Positions 13,501-22,227 of a DNA stretch of 64,000 nt are shown piece after piece. The stretch is from Nymphaea colorata (lineage: Eukaryota; Streptophyta; Magnoliopsida; Nymphaeales; Nymphaeaceae), in the NCBI RefSeq assembly GCF_008831285.2, contig NC_045140.1, forward strand, positions 22,772,131 to 22,836,130, written 5' to 3'. Each line of letters starts with the position of its first letter. The stretch's first letter is position 1. Under the pieces are notes generated by a model. That model saw only the letters and a list, made by a program, of their open reading frames with translations. It did no database searches and was not told where the DNA came from. The translations under genes were made by a program, and so were the position numbers.

Positions 13501-15710
13501 GTCATCACGTTAATTCTTTATGGCATAATAAATAGGACTATGTTCATAGGCTTATTGTCGAAATGCAGGATTTGTATATATGGTCCTTGAGGTTCGAGTA
13601 AAATTGTATATGTTATTAGTGCGAAAGCTAAATAAGAAATATTACAATTAAAGTACAGAAATATTAAAGGAGAGAAGTTATGGGGTGTGGAATGGGACAC
13701 ACAGTGCTTGGTGTCACAGTTTTTTTTTTTGGGTCCTAAGTCATCTAACATGTCAAGAATCATCCCAATCACATGATTATTCAAACCAGAAGTTTACTAG
13801 GTATAATGTAACTCAATGAATGTTGCCTCAACATTAATCTTCAGAGCTTTTCCATCAGTGCCCCTTAGCAACAGATTCACAGAACCTATTAGAGGCCCTT
13901 GACTGTTATTTCAAATCTGATAGTTTGTGATTGCTTCTGGGTCGAAGTGTAAGCTGGGGCATGCCATAATTCAATGTTTCAATCTCACAGGTTCTATAAA
14001 ATATTAAGTTTGTGATTGGCGATCAATGTGATGATAGGTATTGGTTATGGAATGATTTAGTGACACTTTTAAACTCTGGATCTCTTCCATACTGGTCACT
14101 TTGACCAATTTTCAGAGGTTCTCGACAATTTTAGAATTTTGATCTCCTCCATATCGTTTGCTTTCTTCTTGCCAGGCCCTGAGCTTTTGGCCCTTGATTC
14201 TTGTATTTAGTTTCTTTCTCGACAATTTTAAGAGTTTTGATCTCCTCCATATCGTTTGCTTTCTTCCTGCCGGGCCCCGAGCTTTTTGTCCTTGATCCTC
14301 GTGTTTAATTTCTTTCTAGACAAGTTTTAAAATTTTGATCTCCTCCATATCGTTTGCTTTCTTCCTCCTGGGCCCTGAGCTTTTGGCCCATGATTCTCAT
14401 GTTTAATTTCTTTGGTTGAACTATGGATGTGATTCTGTTAGTTTTTCTTTGTCCTCATGAACGTCTGTTTTGATATTTCTCAGGAGGAATATGGAGGTCT
14501 CCCTTCTAGTTCAAGTGATGATGAGGATTATGTTGATACTGAGACCCTTGAAGATGTAAAGGTCAGCCCTTCTGAAAAAAGCATCAGTTTTCATGACAAC
14601 CAGAACAGTCAAGATTTTGAAAATGCAAAACAGTCGAAGATATCTGAGAGAAAGCCTCGAAAAAAGTGTATGCTATCATATGATTATTCTCTCACCGGGT
14701 CACCTGCAATAGCTACCCAGAATGGCCAAAAAAAGAGGACACTTCAACAACTTGAGGTTGAAGGTGACAAAGTCCAAGATGTTGCTTGGACACCTCGACG
14801 CAGAAAGTACACGCCCGATGCATGTAAGGTAATTTTATCTACACTTTCTTGCAGGCCCGTCTTAGTGAATGACCTTTATGGTGTGTTTATTGTTCTGCAC
14901 GAGAGAAATCATTTGAATGGTTTGCATACTGATAGAGGAAGAATTTGATCGGTTAACTATATGGGGGAGGCTAAACTTAAAAAGTCTTTTTATGATTATT
15001 AATTTCTTCTAGTAGAGCTTCAGAATTGAAGTTATCTTGCTTATGGAATTGCACATTAGATTTTTGTTTTCCTCTCCTTGTACTGTCCTTTTGTTGTCCG
15101 ATATATTCAAATTTGCAATGTTGATCAAAGAAGTTTAATGTCCAGAGGCTTTACGAGTCCTTCAGCGAAAGCCAATATCCCACCAGGCAGACAAAGGAGA
15201 AATTGGCAAATGAGCTGGGGATTGAATTCAAGCAGGTGTGTTCCCGTGTTGTGCATTGCTGTAGTAATGTTTCTTTTCTTTAGTAGTTATTCTGAGTGTC
15301 ATGCTGTTTATTGCCAGGTCAGCAAGTGGTTTGAGAATGCTCGAAGATGTGTTAGAGGAGCAGTTAGCAGTAGATCAAATGAAAATGCTAATGCTTCTGG
15401 CCATGTGGATGATAAGGGGCAATCCTTGATGGGTAAAGATGGCAACCAAGAAAAGAAAGCAAGCATTGGAATGTCGGTGGAAGATGCAGCAAATAATTCA
15501 GTCACTGATGATCAGATGGCCGCTAGGCAGTTGATTCTTGACCAGAATGCAGTAGGGTATGAAAATCATGACATGGGAAACGAGGGTATGCTTCCTGTTG
15601 CAATGTCTACCAAAGATGTAGGAAGCCCATTGGGAGAATGTCCCCCTCGTTCTACTCCTGAAGGTGGTAAGAATGAAAAAAGTGATAACTTCGGAGCAGA
15701 TGCAGAATAA
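1588..15710 (+). CDS. HAT3.1: PHD-finger homeodomain protein, HAT3.1/PRHA type
   Basis: Nuclear DNA/chromatin-binding regulator that pairs a PHD finger (a histone-tail reader in this class) with a C-terminal homeodomain. Coding exons by eye: 1588-2135, 11097-11262, 11371-11494, 11583-11695, 11807-12178, 14484-14828, 15146-15235, 15318-15710. They join in phase to 2151 nt (716 aa), close to the roughly 720 aa I recall for Arabidopsis HAT3.1. Exon 1 carries a basic AT-hook-like KKRGRKKK near residue 133. The PHD finger starts at residue 239, with ligands C241, C244, C258, C262, H267, C270, C289 and C292. An acidic Ser/Asp/Glu-rich region follows (about 318-441). The homeodomain is split by an intron just before VSKWFENAR (about 587-595). 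The start is the first ATG of the long exon 1 frame. Intron 1 is about 9 kb because of a retrotransposon insertion antisense to the gene. The family call is firm. The 5' UTR and the exact 3' end are not resolved. Confidence 0.88.
3694..3822. repeat. AT-rich tandem duplication, period about 75 bp
   Basis: The phrase TGGCTAGTTAATTTATC near 3704 recurs as CGGCTAGTTAATTTATC near 3779. Both are followed by poly-T and an AAAAAACACGTTTT segment. The run of inverted A/T tracts could fold back on itself. Confidence 0.6.
4521..4637. repeat. 62-bp tandem duplication in intron 1
   Basis: Two adjacent copies (about 4521-4575 and 4583-4637) share GACAAGTTGCTAACTAG and TGTACCTGGTCAG with a few mismatches. 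It is a local duplication in intronic DNA with no coding content. Confidence 0.7.
5090..5338 (-). repeat. 3' LTR of the copia element
   Basis: This 249-bp copy matches the right-hand LTR except for one extra G near 5247. It contains a CT-rich run and the sequence around GGTGCCCACTAGCAGCC. Ends are TG...CA on the element strand. Confidence 0.95.
5339..5350 (-). promoter_or_regulatory. Polypurine tract of the copia element
   Basis: On the element strand this reads CTTGAGGGGGAG directly before the 3' LTR. It is the standard position and composition for the plus-strand primer of reverse transcription. Confidence 0.9.
5467..6396 (-). pseudogene. Copia pol: reverse transcriptase C-terminal half and RNase H
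   Basis: This frame carries the reverse transcriptase active-site box ([13 protein letters not shown]) and then the copia RNase H region with [20 protein letters not shown] and [11 protein letters not shown]. Catalytic-type acidic residues are visible in both parts. It is out of frame with the upstream RT segment near 6400, and its C-terminal tail departs from the usual copia ending. It is part of the broken polyprotein, not a host gene. Confidence 0.85.
6402..7040 (-). pseudogene. Copia pol: reverse transcriptase N-terminal half
   Basis: The frame includes [38 protein letters not shown] and [20 protein letters not shown], the conserved fingers/palm start of copia RT. The frame is lost near 6402, where the downstream RT segment continues in another phase. 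The break disrupts the polymerase. Confidence 0.85.
7044..7870 (-). pseudogene. Copia pol: integrase C-terminal part and linker, several frames
   Basis: The piece at 7493-7870 has [17 protein letters not shown] and [18 protein letters not shown], typical of the copia integrase core end. Frames at 7228-7584 and 7044-7307 continue with [19 protein letters not shown] and then the linker to RT. The phase changes more than once, one change lying by a run of G at about 7734-7741. The integrase is therefore broken. Confidence 0.8.
8007..8621 (-). pseudogene. Copia pol: protease and pre-integrase zinc domain
   Basis: The frame opens with the aspartic protease motif [13 protein letters not shown]. 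It continues to the HHCC zinc-binding region ([12 protein letters not shown] ... CDVCQFAKH) that precedes integrase. It is out of phase with gag near 8640, and it ends in a stop at about 8007 before the integrase core. The apparent start is not an ATG, consistent with normal expression as part of a longer polyprotein. Confidence 0.85.
8579..9655 (-). pseudogene. Copia gag (capsid and zinc knuckle)
   Basis: From the ATG at 9655 (MAASSSS...) this is a copia-type gag with [13 protein letters not shown] near the N-terminus and an arginine-rich segment. It ends with one CCHC zinc knuckle, [14 protein letters not shown] (CX2CX4HX4C), around residues 256-270. The reading frame runs on out of phase past the point where the protease should begin, so a frameshift separates gag from pol near 8640-8650. 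In copia elements gag and pol normally share one frame. Confidence 0.85.
9823..9960 (-). repeat. GC-rich tandem repeats in the copia 5' leader
   Basis: GGCAGAGCGGCGC recurs at about 9823, 9868, 9908 and 9948 (spacing 45, 40 and 40 bp) within the untranslated leader between the 5' LTR and gag. The composition contrasts sharply with the AT-rich host intron. Confidence 0.8.
10248..10310 (-). repeat. 22-bp tandem repeats next to the copia primer-binding site
   Basis: ATGAACAGTGCCGGGCGA and close variants occur three times (10249, 10270 and 10292), with about 22-bp spacing, just downstream of the 5' LTR on the element strand. Related GTCGGGCA-type repeats fill 10150-10247. Confidence 0.8.
10361..10373 (-). 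promoter_or_regulatory. Primer-binding site (initiator Met tRNA)
   Basis: On the element strand this reads TGGTATCAGAGCC directly after the LTR end. It is complementary to the 3' end of plant initiator-Met tRNA, the usual primer for copia elements. Confidence 0.93.
10374..10621 (-). repeat. 5' LTR of the copia element
   Basis: 248 bp, one base shorter than the 3' LTR and otherwise identical over its length by eye. It should hold the element's promoter and R region. I did not identify a TATA box with confidence. Confidence 0.95.
12859..12986. repeat. Short tandem duplication in intron 5 of the PHD-homeodomain gene
   Basis: AAGATGCTTGAAAGTTG followed by CATCTTGCTGG and CATGC occurs twice, starting near 12859 and 12941, about 82 bp apart. 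It is intronic, and no function is apparent. Confidence 0.6.
14121..14413. repeat. 98-bp tandem repeat, three copies, in intron 5
   Basis: Copies start at 14121, 14218 and 14316. Each has GATCTCCTCCATATCGTTTG, a TTTCTTCCTGC-like segment and a GGCCCTGAGCTTTT segment. Divergence between copies is only a few bases each. The array ends about 70 bp before the acceptor of exon 6 (14484). Confidence 0.88.
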
Positions 15711-18326
15711 CTAATCCTTGAGTTGGAAAAAAGGTGCCCAACTGCTTCTGATCTTATTCCGATGGTTCGTCATTGTCCAATCTATTGATGCAATTTCGTC
15801 CAAGGTAGAAGGCAATCTAGAATGCTGCAGCCATTGGATTTGGAAGGTGCCCAACTGCACCGAGTTCAACCTGGCAGGCTGAAGTACCAAAGTATTGGAA
15901 TTACTCTTATTCGTGAGACTGGGGGTGAACATCTGACTTGGATTTTTTGCTAATGCGATGGATCCAAGACTAGTAATTGCCTTCATGGCTTTATGTAACT
16001 ACAGTCTGTTTTCTCCAATTAGATATGCGGTATCGGCTGCAGTTTGTCGTATGTCAGTGTTCAAGGACAAAGGATGGTTCGAGAAAATGGAAACTTGGAG
16101 GAAATGTGAAATAAGAGAATCATTAAATTTCACGGTTGTAGATGATGGAAGGAGCTGATTATTTGCTTACCAATTTTTTTCTCTCCTCCCCGAGAGGAAA
16201 TTGGAGTTGACAAGCGCCGAGGAAGATTTACGCCAACAATGGTGGAGGCAGTGGAAATGTTAGCGTAGGCATGGGTTTGGGTACTCGAAGGTTGATGATC
16301 TTGTGACAATAACATTTTCTTTGGCCACAATTTTATCTCGTGGCAGGGTCTGCCGAGCTGCAAACCCTAAATTTAATTTTCTGGATTCGTTTTTTAGGGT
16401 TATAGAATTTTGTTTTCCCCTTTGATTTCTCCTGGCAATCTCTGGTACCTTCTCCCTCTCCCTTGGTCGATAAACCATATTTGGGAGTGTTTTATTCTGG
16501 AATCTATGAGGATGCACCCTATTCGATTCTGCTAGGGTGGATTTTTTTGTTCTTCCTTGCGTTTTGAAGGCGTACGTTCAGGAATTTGAGAATTTCACCC
16601 GTGTTTGATGGCCTATTACAGTCACACACGTGCTTTTTCTTTTTTCCATCAAGTTCTCCATACACGGCTATGGAACTTATATTTGCTATCGTGTACCTGA
16701 AATGCTTACCTGGTTCTGGTACTTGTACTTGCTATTTGGCATTTGAAAGTTAGCTGGTTGTTGGACTTATATGTGCAACTTTGCCCTGGAAGATTGTGTT
16801 TAGATGACACTTCCTTTTCGGAAATGGCGTTTGTCGAAGCTGGAGTTTTCACAAACTCAGTTTTGACCTTCACCAAAACATGCTTTAAAAAACCGATTTG
16901 ACGATTCGACATTTTGTGTCTCCAAGACAGCTTGAAGGGTCTCGCTCAAGCACAGCACGCCCAAAAAGTTTAATGTTTAGATGAAGTGTTGGATCTGGTT
17001 TGAGGGCCGTCTCTCTATTATACGCATATGGTTTTTCCCTTTTCTATCATATGGAGTCCGAAGTCGGCCTGCCCGGATCTTGTATTAGCCATTACCTCTC
17101 ACCGGAGGATGGAAAGATGGCTGGCCTGAACGAGGGAGGATCAAAAGGAATAATAATTTGTAACTATTTTAGAATATTAACCAACGAACTTTTTTAAAAT
17201 GTTTGAGGACAAAATGTGAAATGGGTATTTGGTAGGTGTTAAGCGCCCAAGCCCCGGGTTCTCTTCTCGAAAGAAGTACAAGATTCACATGAAAAGCCAT
17301 GTGGTTTATGGGCATTGTGTACACGACTGGAACTCCTACGAAACAGTTTGTTTATGAAACGGATAAAATTTTACCCATCCTCTCTCAAGTGTGCTTGAGT
17401 TTTGTGACTGCCCTTTCGTTCTACACCAACAGCAAAGGTCAGAACAAGGGAATCAAATCCACCTCAAATGCACGGCGGAGAAGGAAACGAAACCGTGCAA
17501 AGAAAAGAATCTTGCACGGTGAAAACAGGAAAGCGAAGAAGAACTAAGCAGCCAATAGAGCTTTCAAATCACCGCGTAACTTCTGAGAGTCGACAAATGG
17601 GCGCCAAATTATTAGGGAAAGTTTTCAAGGAGCGGCCTAATTCAGAAAATGTAAAGAGCATTACAGATATGATATTTGTTTAAAAAATAAACCCAATCCG
17701 TATCTAAATATGAATCTGATCAGACATTTATGTATTATGTATATTTGAATCCAATCAGATATCATTTCTTAAATTCGAATCTAATATCTATTTTTTTTTT
17801 CAAAAAGATTAAGACTTAATCGAATATCTGATAAAAAAATAGGACAGATATATTAACATCACTATGTTTATGGTTCACATTGTTATGGAAGAGCCAAGTT
17901 ATAGAAAAGAGATCGATTTTCTACAAGAAAGGTTTAGAGAGAGAAAACGATGAAAAAAGAAACAGGAAACGAGAGAGAAATTTTTAATTTTCAACTCAAA
18001 AAGTGTTGTTCAGATTGAGCAATTCCCACTCAAAACTGGAAACAATTGGAAGACCCGGGAAACAAGTCTGGTCCGGACCCCGAAATCTTGTTTTGAAATT
18101 TCCGTAACCGGCCAGATCAATTGAAGCGGCGGGTGGGAAACAAAAAATTTGAATCAGCAAAAGCGAAAACGAAGAGAGGGAGAAGATGAAATGAAAAAGA
18201 GCGCCATTTCCTTCGTACCGGCCCTCGCTCGTTCTGCGATCGTTCAAAAGGAGGCCCCCTCTCTCCTTTCCTCCACTCTCTTCCCCTTCTTCTTGCTCTT
18301 GGTAGAGTCGCCCGACCGCCATAGCC
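15711..18326 (+). other. 3' flank of the PHD-homeodomain gene and cyclin promoter region
   Basis: No protein-coding gene is supported. The first several hundred bases are probably the 3' UTR of the left gene. The last 70 bases before 18327 are pyrimidine-rich (about 18259-18303), as in many plant 5' leaders, and likely belong to the cyclin transcript. Long antisense frames across cyclin exon 1 are GC-driven artefacts. Confidence 0.5.
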
Positions 18327-20771
18327 ATGTCCTGCGACCAAGAGAACCGAGCACCAGTCACGCGGGCAAGGGCCAAGAGAGCCGCTGACTCCTCTGCTGC
18401 CACCGTTCCTCCGCAGAAGAAACGCGCCGCGTTGGCCGAGCTCACCAACCTCATCGACGCCTCTTCTAGCGCCCCTGCTCGATCCAGAAGGAAGTCGACC
18501 AAGGCCTTCGCTGGAGTTGATCTTGGTGGTAAACCCCAAACATCCGGTGCCGCATCTCGGCAGAAGAAGCGCGTCGTCTTGGGCGAGCTCCCTGAACTCG
18601 CCCGTTCATCGTCTGGTGCGGCAGGCCGAACCAGGAGAAAGGCGGGGAAGTCGCGCACTCGGGACGACAATGCCGACCCCCTCGACGATGACCCTCAAAT
18701 GTGTCGGCCTTATGCGTCCGATATCTATGAGTTTCTTCGGTCCTCGGAGGTAGACCAACTTTATACACCGAATTTCTTTCTCCAGCTTGTTCTTCCTTTT
18801 CTTTTCTTTGTGACTTAAGCTGTGGTTTTCTGATGGATTAGGAAACTCTTATCTCTTGGCTTCCGGTGTGAATCTTTGATGTAGCTTGATGTTTCAATGA
18901 TCTTTTGTTGTTCTTTTATCTTTTTTGGTTTTTCCGAATATTTTTGAGATAGCGACCATGTCATGGCATGTGCTTTTGATCGTTCCTTCTTACTTTTATG
19001 CGGATGCGATTTCCACTCTCCGAGGCGTTCTGTTTAAAGAGGGACTTTTTGAAGATTGAGTTGTTCGAACTTATCTCTTGTTTGATTGCCATTGGCCTAG
19101 TACCCACGTTCATTCTCGTTTTTCTCATTTCACCTGTAGCTGCATAGTTCTTATATTAGTAGAAAATCTTCGTTCTCAATTTGGTTCTTGCAGGTCAAAA
19201 GAAGGCCATCCTCTAATTACATGGAGTCCGTTCAGAACGATATTACTGCAAATATGAGATCGATTTTGGTGGATTGGTTAGTCGAAGTTGCAGAAGAGTA
19301 CAAGCTTGTTGCTGATACTCTGTACCTCACCATCTCCTACGTCGATCGGTTTCTCTCCGCTAACGCGCTTAACAGACAGAAACTTCAACTGTTGGGTGTT
19401 TCTTGCATGCTTATTGCATCGTATGTATTCGCCATTTATTCCGTTCCTATTTCTTGGTTTATTCGATTTCGTACTTGTACTAATTTTCCCCTTTCTGATT
19501 TAGCAAGTACGAAGAGATTAGTCCTCCCCATGTCGAAGATTTCTGCTATATAACTGATAATACCTACACTAAGGAGGAGGTATAGTCGAATCCTTTTTAG
19601 TTGATCAGTTTCTATTATCGTCTCTGTATTTGGTACGATACAATTCCATTTGCATCTTTGAATTGATTGTTGGTTCCGTTTGTATGTTCAGCTGGTGGAG
19701 ATGGAAAGCAAAATACTCACCTTTTTTAAATTTGAGTTGAGCAATCCAACAATCAAAACCTTCTTAAGGCAAGAAAGTTAACCTACTTTCTTCATTGTGT
19801 TCTGTCATCCTATTTTGCTTCCGTTGAGCTTTTTTTCATTATGTATTCGTTTCTTTTTCTTGGCTATCTCTAGCTTGGGCAGGAATGTGGCTGCTATTAT
19901 TTGCCAGTTCTTTTCATTCCTTACTGATTTTATTAGCTGAAACCGTCTTTTTGTTCTGAGACGGTTCACTTTGGTAGACTAGCAGGTTGACCTTTTTAGT
20001 TAAGCTGAAACAGCAGTTGCCCTAATTGTCACTGTTTACTTTTTCTCGTGGATTATGTTTCAAATGGTTTGAGTTTTCTGTTAACTTGCTGTACTTTGTT
20101 CTTGCTCAGGCGATTCGTAATGGCTGCTGAAGGAAATAACAAGGTACTTGCTTGCTTTAGAATGGCTGTCCTTTGTTCATTATTTGTCTCGTGCTTCTGA
20201 GCTCGCTTATGTCTTTCTGATTAATTAAATGTTTCCCTGCAGTCCCCAAATCTGTTGCTGGAATTTTTATGCAATTTCCTGGCTGAATTAAGCTTATTAG
20301 AGTATGGCTGCCTTGAGTTCTTGCCTTCACAGATTGCAGCGTCAATTTTGTTTGTTGCAAGATTCATCATCAATCCAAAAACACATCCTTGGGTAAATCG
20401 ATCAACCTTTTTTTTTTCTTTCATCTGGTATGATATCTAGGAGGCACTAGACATAATCCAAGGCATTATGATTTCAGACAATGGTTCTGCAAAATGACAC
20501 CGGATATAAACCATCTGAGCTCAAGGATTGTGCCCATATCATACATGACCTGCAATTGAACAAAAGGCAATCCACCTTACTAGCAGTGAGGGAGAAATAC
20601 AATCAGCACAAGGTGGACTCTTATTTCCTCTCCGTATTTTGTGTTGAGAATTAAGATGTTTTTCCTTCCTCACCAACTAATTTGATTTGCATGTTATTAC
20701 AGTTCAAATGCGTCTCAACGTTAAATTCTCCTGAAGAGATTCCGTCAAGTTTCTTTGAGGACCTCAAGTGA
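18327..20771 (+). CDS. CYCA3: A3-type cyclin
   Basis: Regulatory partner of cyclin-dependent kinase, acting in the nucleus around S phase in this subgroup. Exons: 18327-18749, 19194-19420, 19504-19579, 19692-19768, 20110-20143, 20243-20392, 20478-20612, 20703-20771, giving 1191 nt and 396 aa. The N-terminus has a perfect destruction box RAALAELTN (residues 33-41) for APC/C-mediated turnover, and a second similar RVVLGELPE without the final Asn. The cyclin box begins with [19 protein letters not shown] (about 161-179), the A-type signature. It continues through [32 protein letters not shown] and [11 protein letters not shown], then the C-terminal cyclin fold with [13 protein letters not shown]. 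The short length and single-block cyclin region favour A3 over A1/A2. Intron 4 uses a GC donor (AAG|GCAAGA). The donor of exon 1 (GAG|GTAGAC) is the least certain junction. Confidence 0.92.
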
Positions 20772-21991
20772 TGAATGGCGCAGTAAAGTTTGTGGTTGTG
20801 AAGTTCAGGAATTGAGGTGGTGTGAAGGCTTCAATCTGTACAGTTTTTTGCAGATGCTTATGCAAGTGAGATTCATTCAATGGAGAATTATTAGGTAGTA
20901 AGTTGGGACTTTAAGTGTACTGCACGAAAGCCCTTGTTTATGAAATTGTCAGAGAGGCAACCACTTGGGCCTCTTATGGGAGGGGATGTTTCTGCTCATT
21001 CTCCACTTACTGGTCAATCAGCCAGTGATTAACGAAGTTGTTAATGCTAACGTAAGAAAACTTGCAACATGGGGCTAGATCATCCTTTTGTAGTATGACG
21101 CAATTTTGCATGCCTTGGGTGAGGTTTGAAGTTCACGCGAATGAGTACTCTAAAGCACTCCTCGTCTCAAGATTTTCATGAGTGCTACTGTTTGTAGATT
21201 AATTCAGTCCATGTTTTCTCTCCTAGTATTCTGATGTGAAATGAAGGCTCCCCTTCCTAGTTTCAATGACAGTTGGTTTCACATCCGTGTTGGTAGATCA
21301 CTTGAAGTAATCAAATAACTAACGGAACTTGCTATAGCAAGTAGATTGGATTTTGAAAACTGAGTTTTGAAGATCCAGTGTTTGTTGAGATGGGGGGAAA
21401 AAAAACATGACTTAGACATACAGCAATGGGTTGGGCCTTTACGATTCTCGAGTTCGACCGGAAAAATTAGTAAGATCCGACATGGAAGGTTTAAGTACAA
21501 ATCGAATTATGTTGGTGGTCCTTATTATGTGGAAAGCGTTTGTTCTCTTCCCCTTTGCTCCTACCCTGAGTTCGGATCCAGTTAAAATCTACAGTTGGAT
21601 TTGATTCTGATATTCATTTTCTTACACGGGGAAACTGATTTGAGTAGAGACCTGCCCCTTCTTTGGTCACTGGATCGATGTGTAATAGAAAGGAAGAGGC
21701 GAACTACTTTCTTAAAAAATTAGTAAAAAATGCGAAAATAATGACACTAAAATTTTGAGTAACTTGATCACGAAAACAAGTAAAGTTTAAAGAAAAATGA
21801 AGTTGTATTGCTTATAATATATTATGAATTTATCATACGTGCTATAGTAAAAAATGCATGCACTCAGTAAAAGTGAGGAATAAGGATAACACAATAGAAA
21901 AGCGACAGTCATTAATAAAGCAAAAGTAAACCACTTGAGAGGTCGTCTTAAGTGAATGTTGTTCGTGTAAGGGAGGAGAAGTGAGTTTCCC
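20772..21991 (+). other. 3' flank of the cyclin gene
   Basis: Probably 3' UTR for the first few hundred bases, then non-coding intergenic DNA. No protein, RNA gene or recognisable transposon is seen. Confidence 0.5.
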
Positions 21992-22227
21992 TAAGGTTGT
22001 GTTTGTATTATCATGGATCTTAGGTTCACAATGAGGAACTCAGATTCATAGATTTAAGGTCGGGCCCTTCCCCCTATTTGGCTTTAAATTTATGGTTTTT
22101 AACATGTATCATAGATTTAAAATCCATGCTATTGAAGCCTTCAGCTTGTTTAAACTAAGGATCTCCCCAAAAACATATTTCAGTGCAGCTTCAGATCTAA
22201 GATCCGAGGCTATTAAACACAACCTAA
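21992..22227. mobile_element. Tourist-like (PIF/Harbinger) MITE
   Basis: The 230-bp element 21995-22224 has terminal inverted repeats GGTTGTGTTTGTATTA and, from the other end, GGTTGTGTTTAATAGC. It is flanked by TAA on both sides (21992-21994 and 22225-22227). The 3-bp TAA duplication and GG-starting ends fit the Tourist/Harbinger group. It has no coding capacity. Confidence 0.8.

Noticed and set aside
14121-14413. Three-copy repeat considered as a CRISPR-like array
   Set aside because: The units are contiguous 98-bp tandem copies with no spacers, inside an intron of a plant gene.
17996-18670. 224-codon frame antisense to cyclin exon 1
   Set aside because: It lies opposite a confirmed GC-rich coding exon, does not match a family, and runs into the AT-rich promoter. 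It is a shadow frame.
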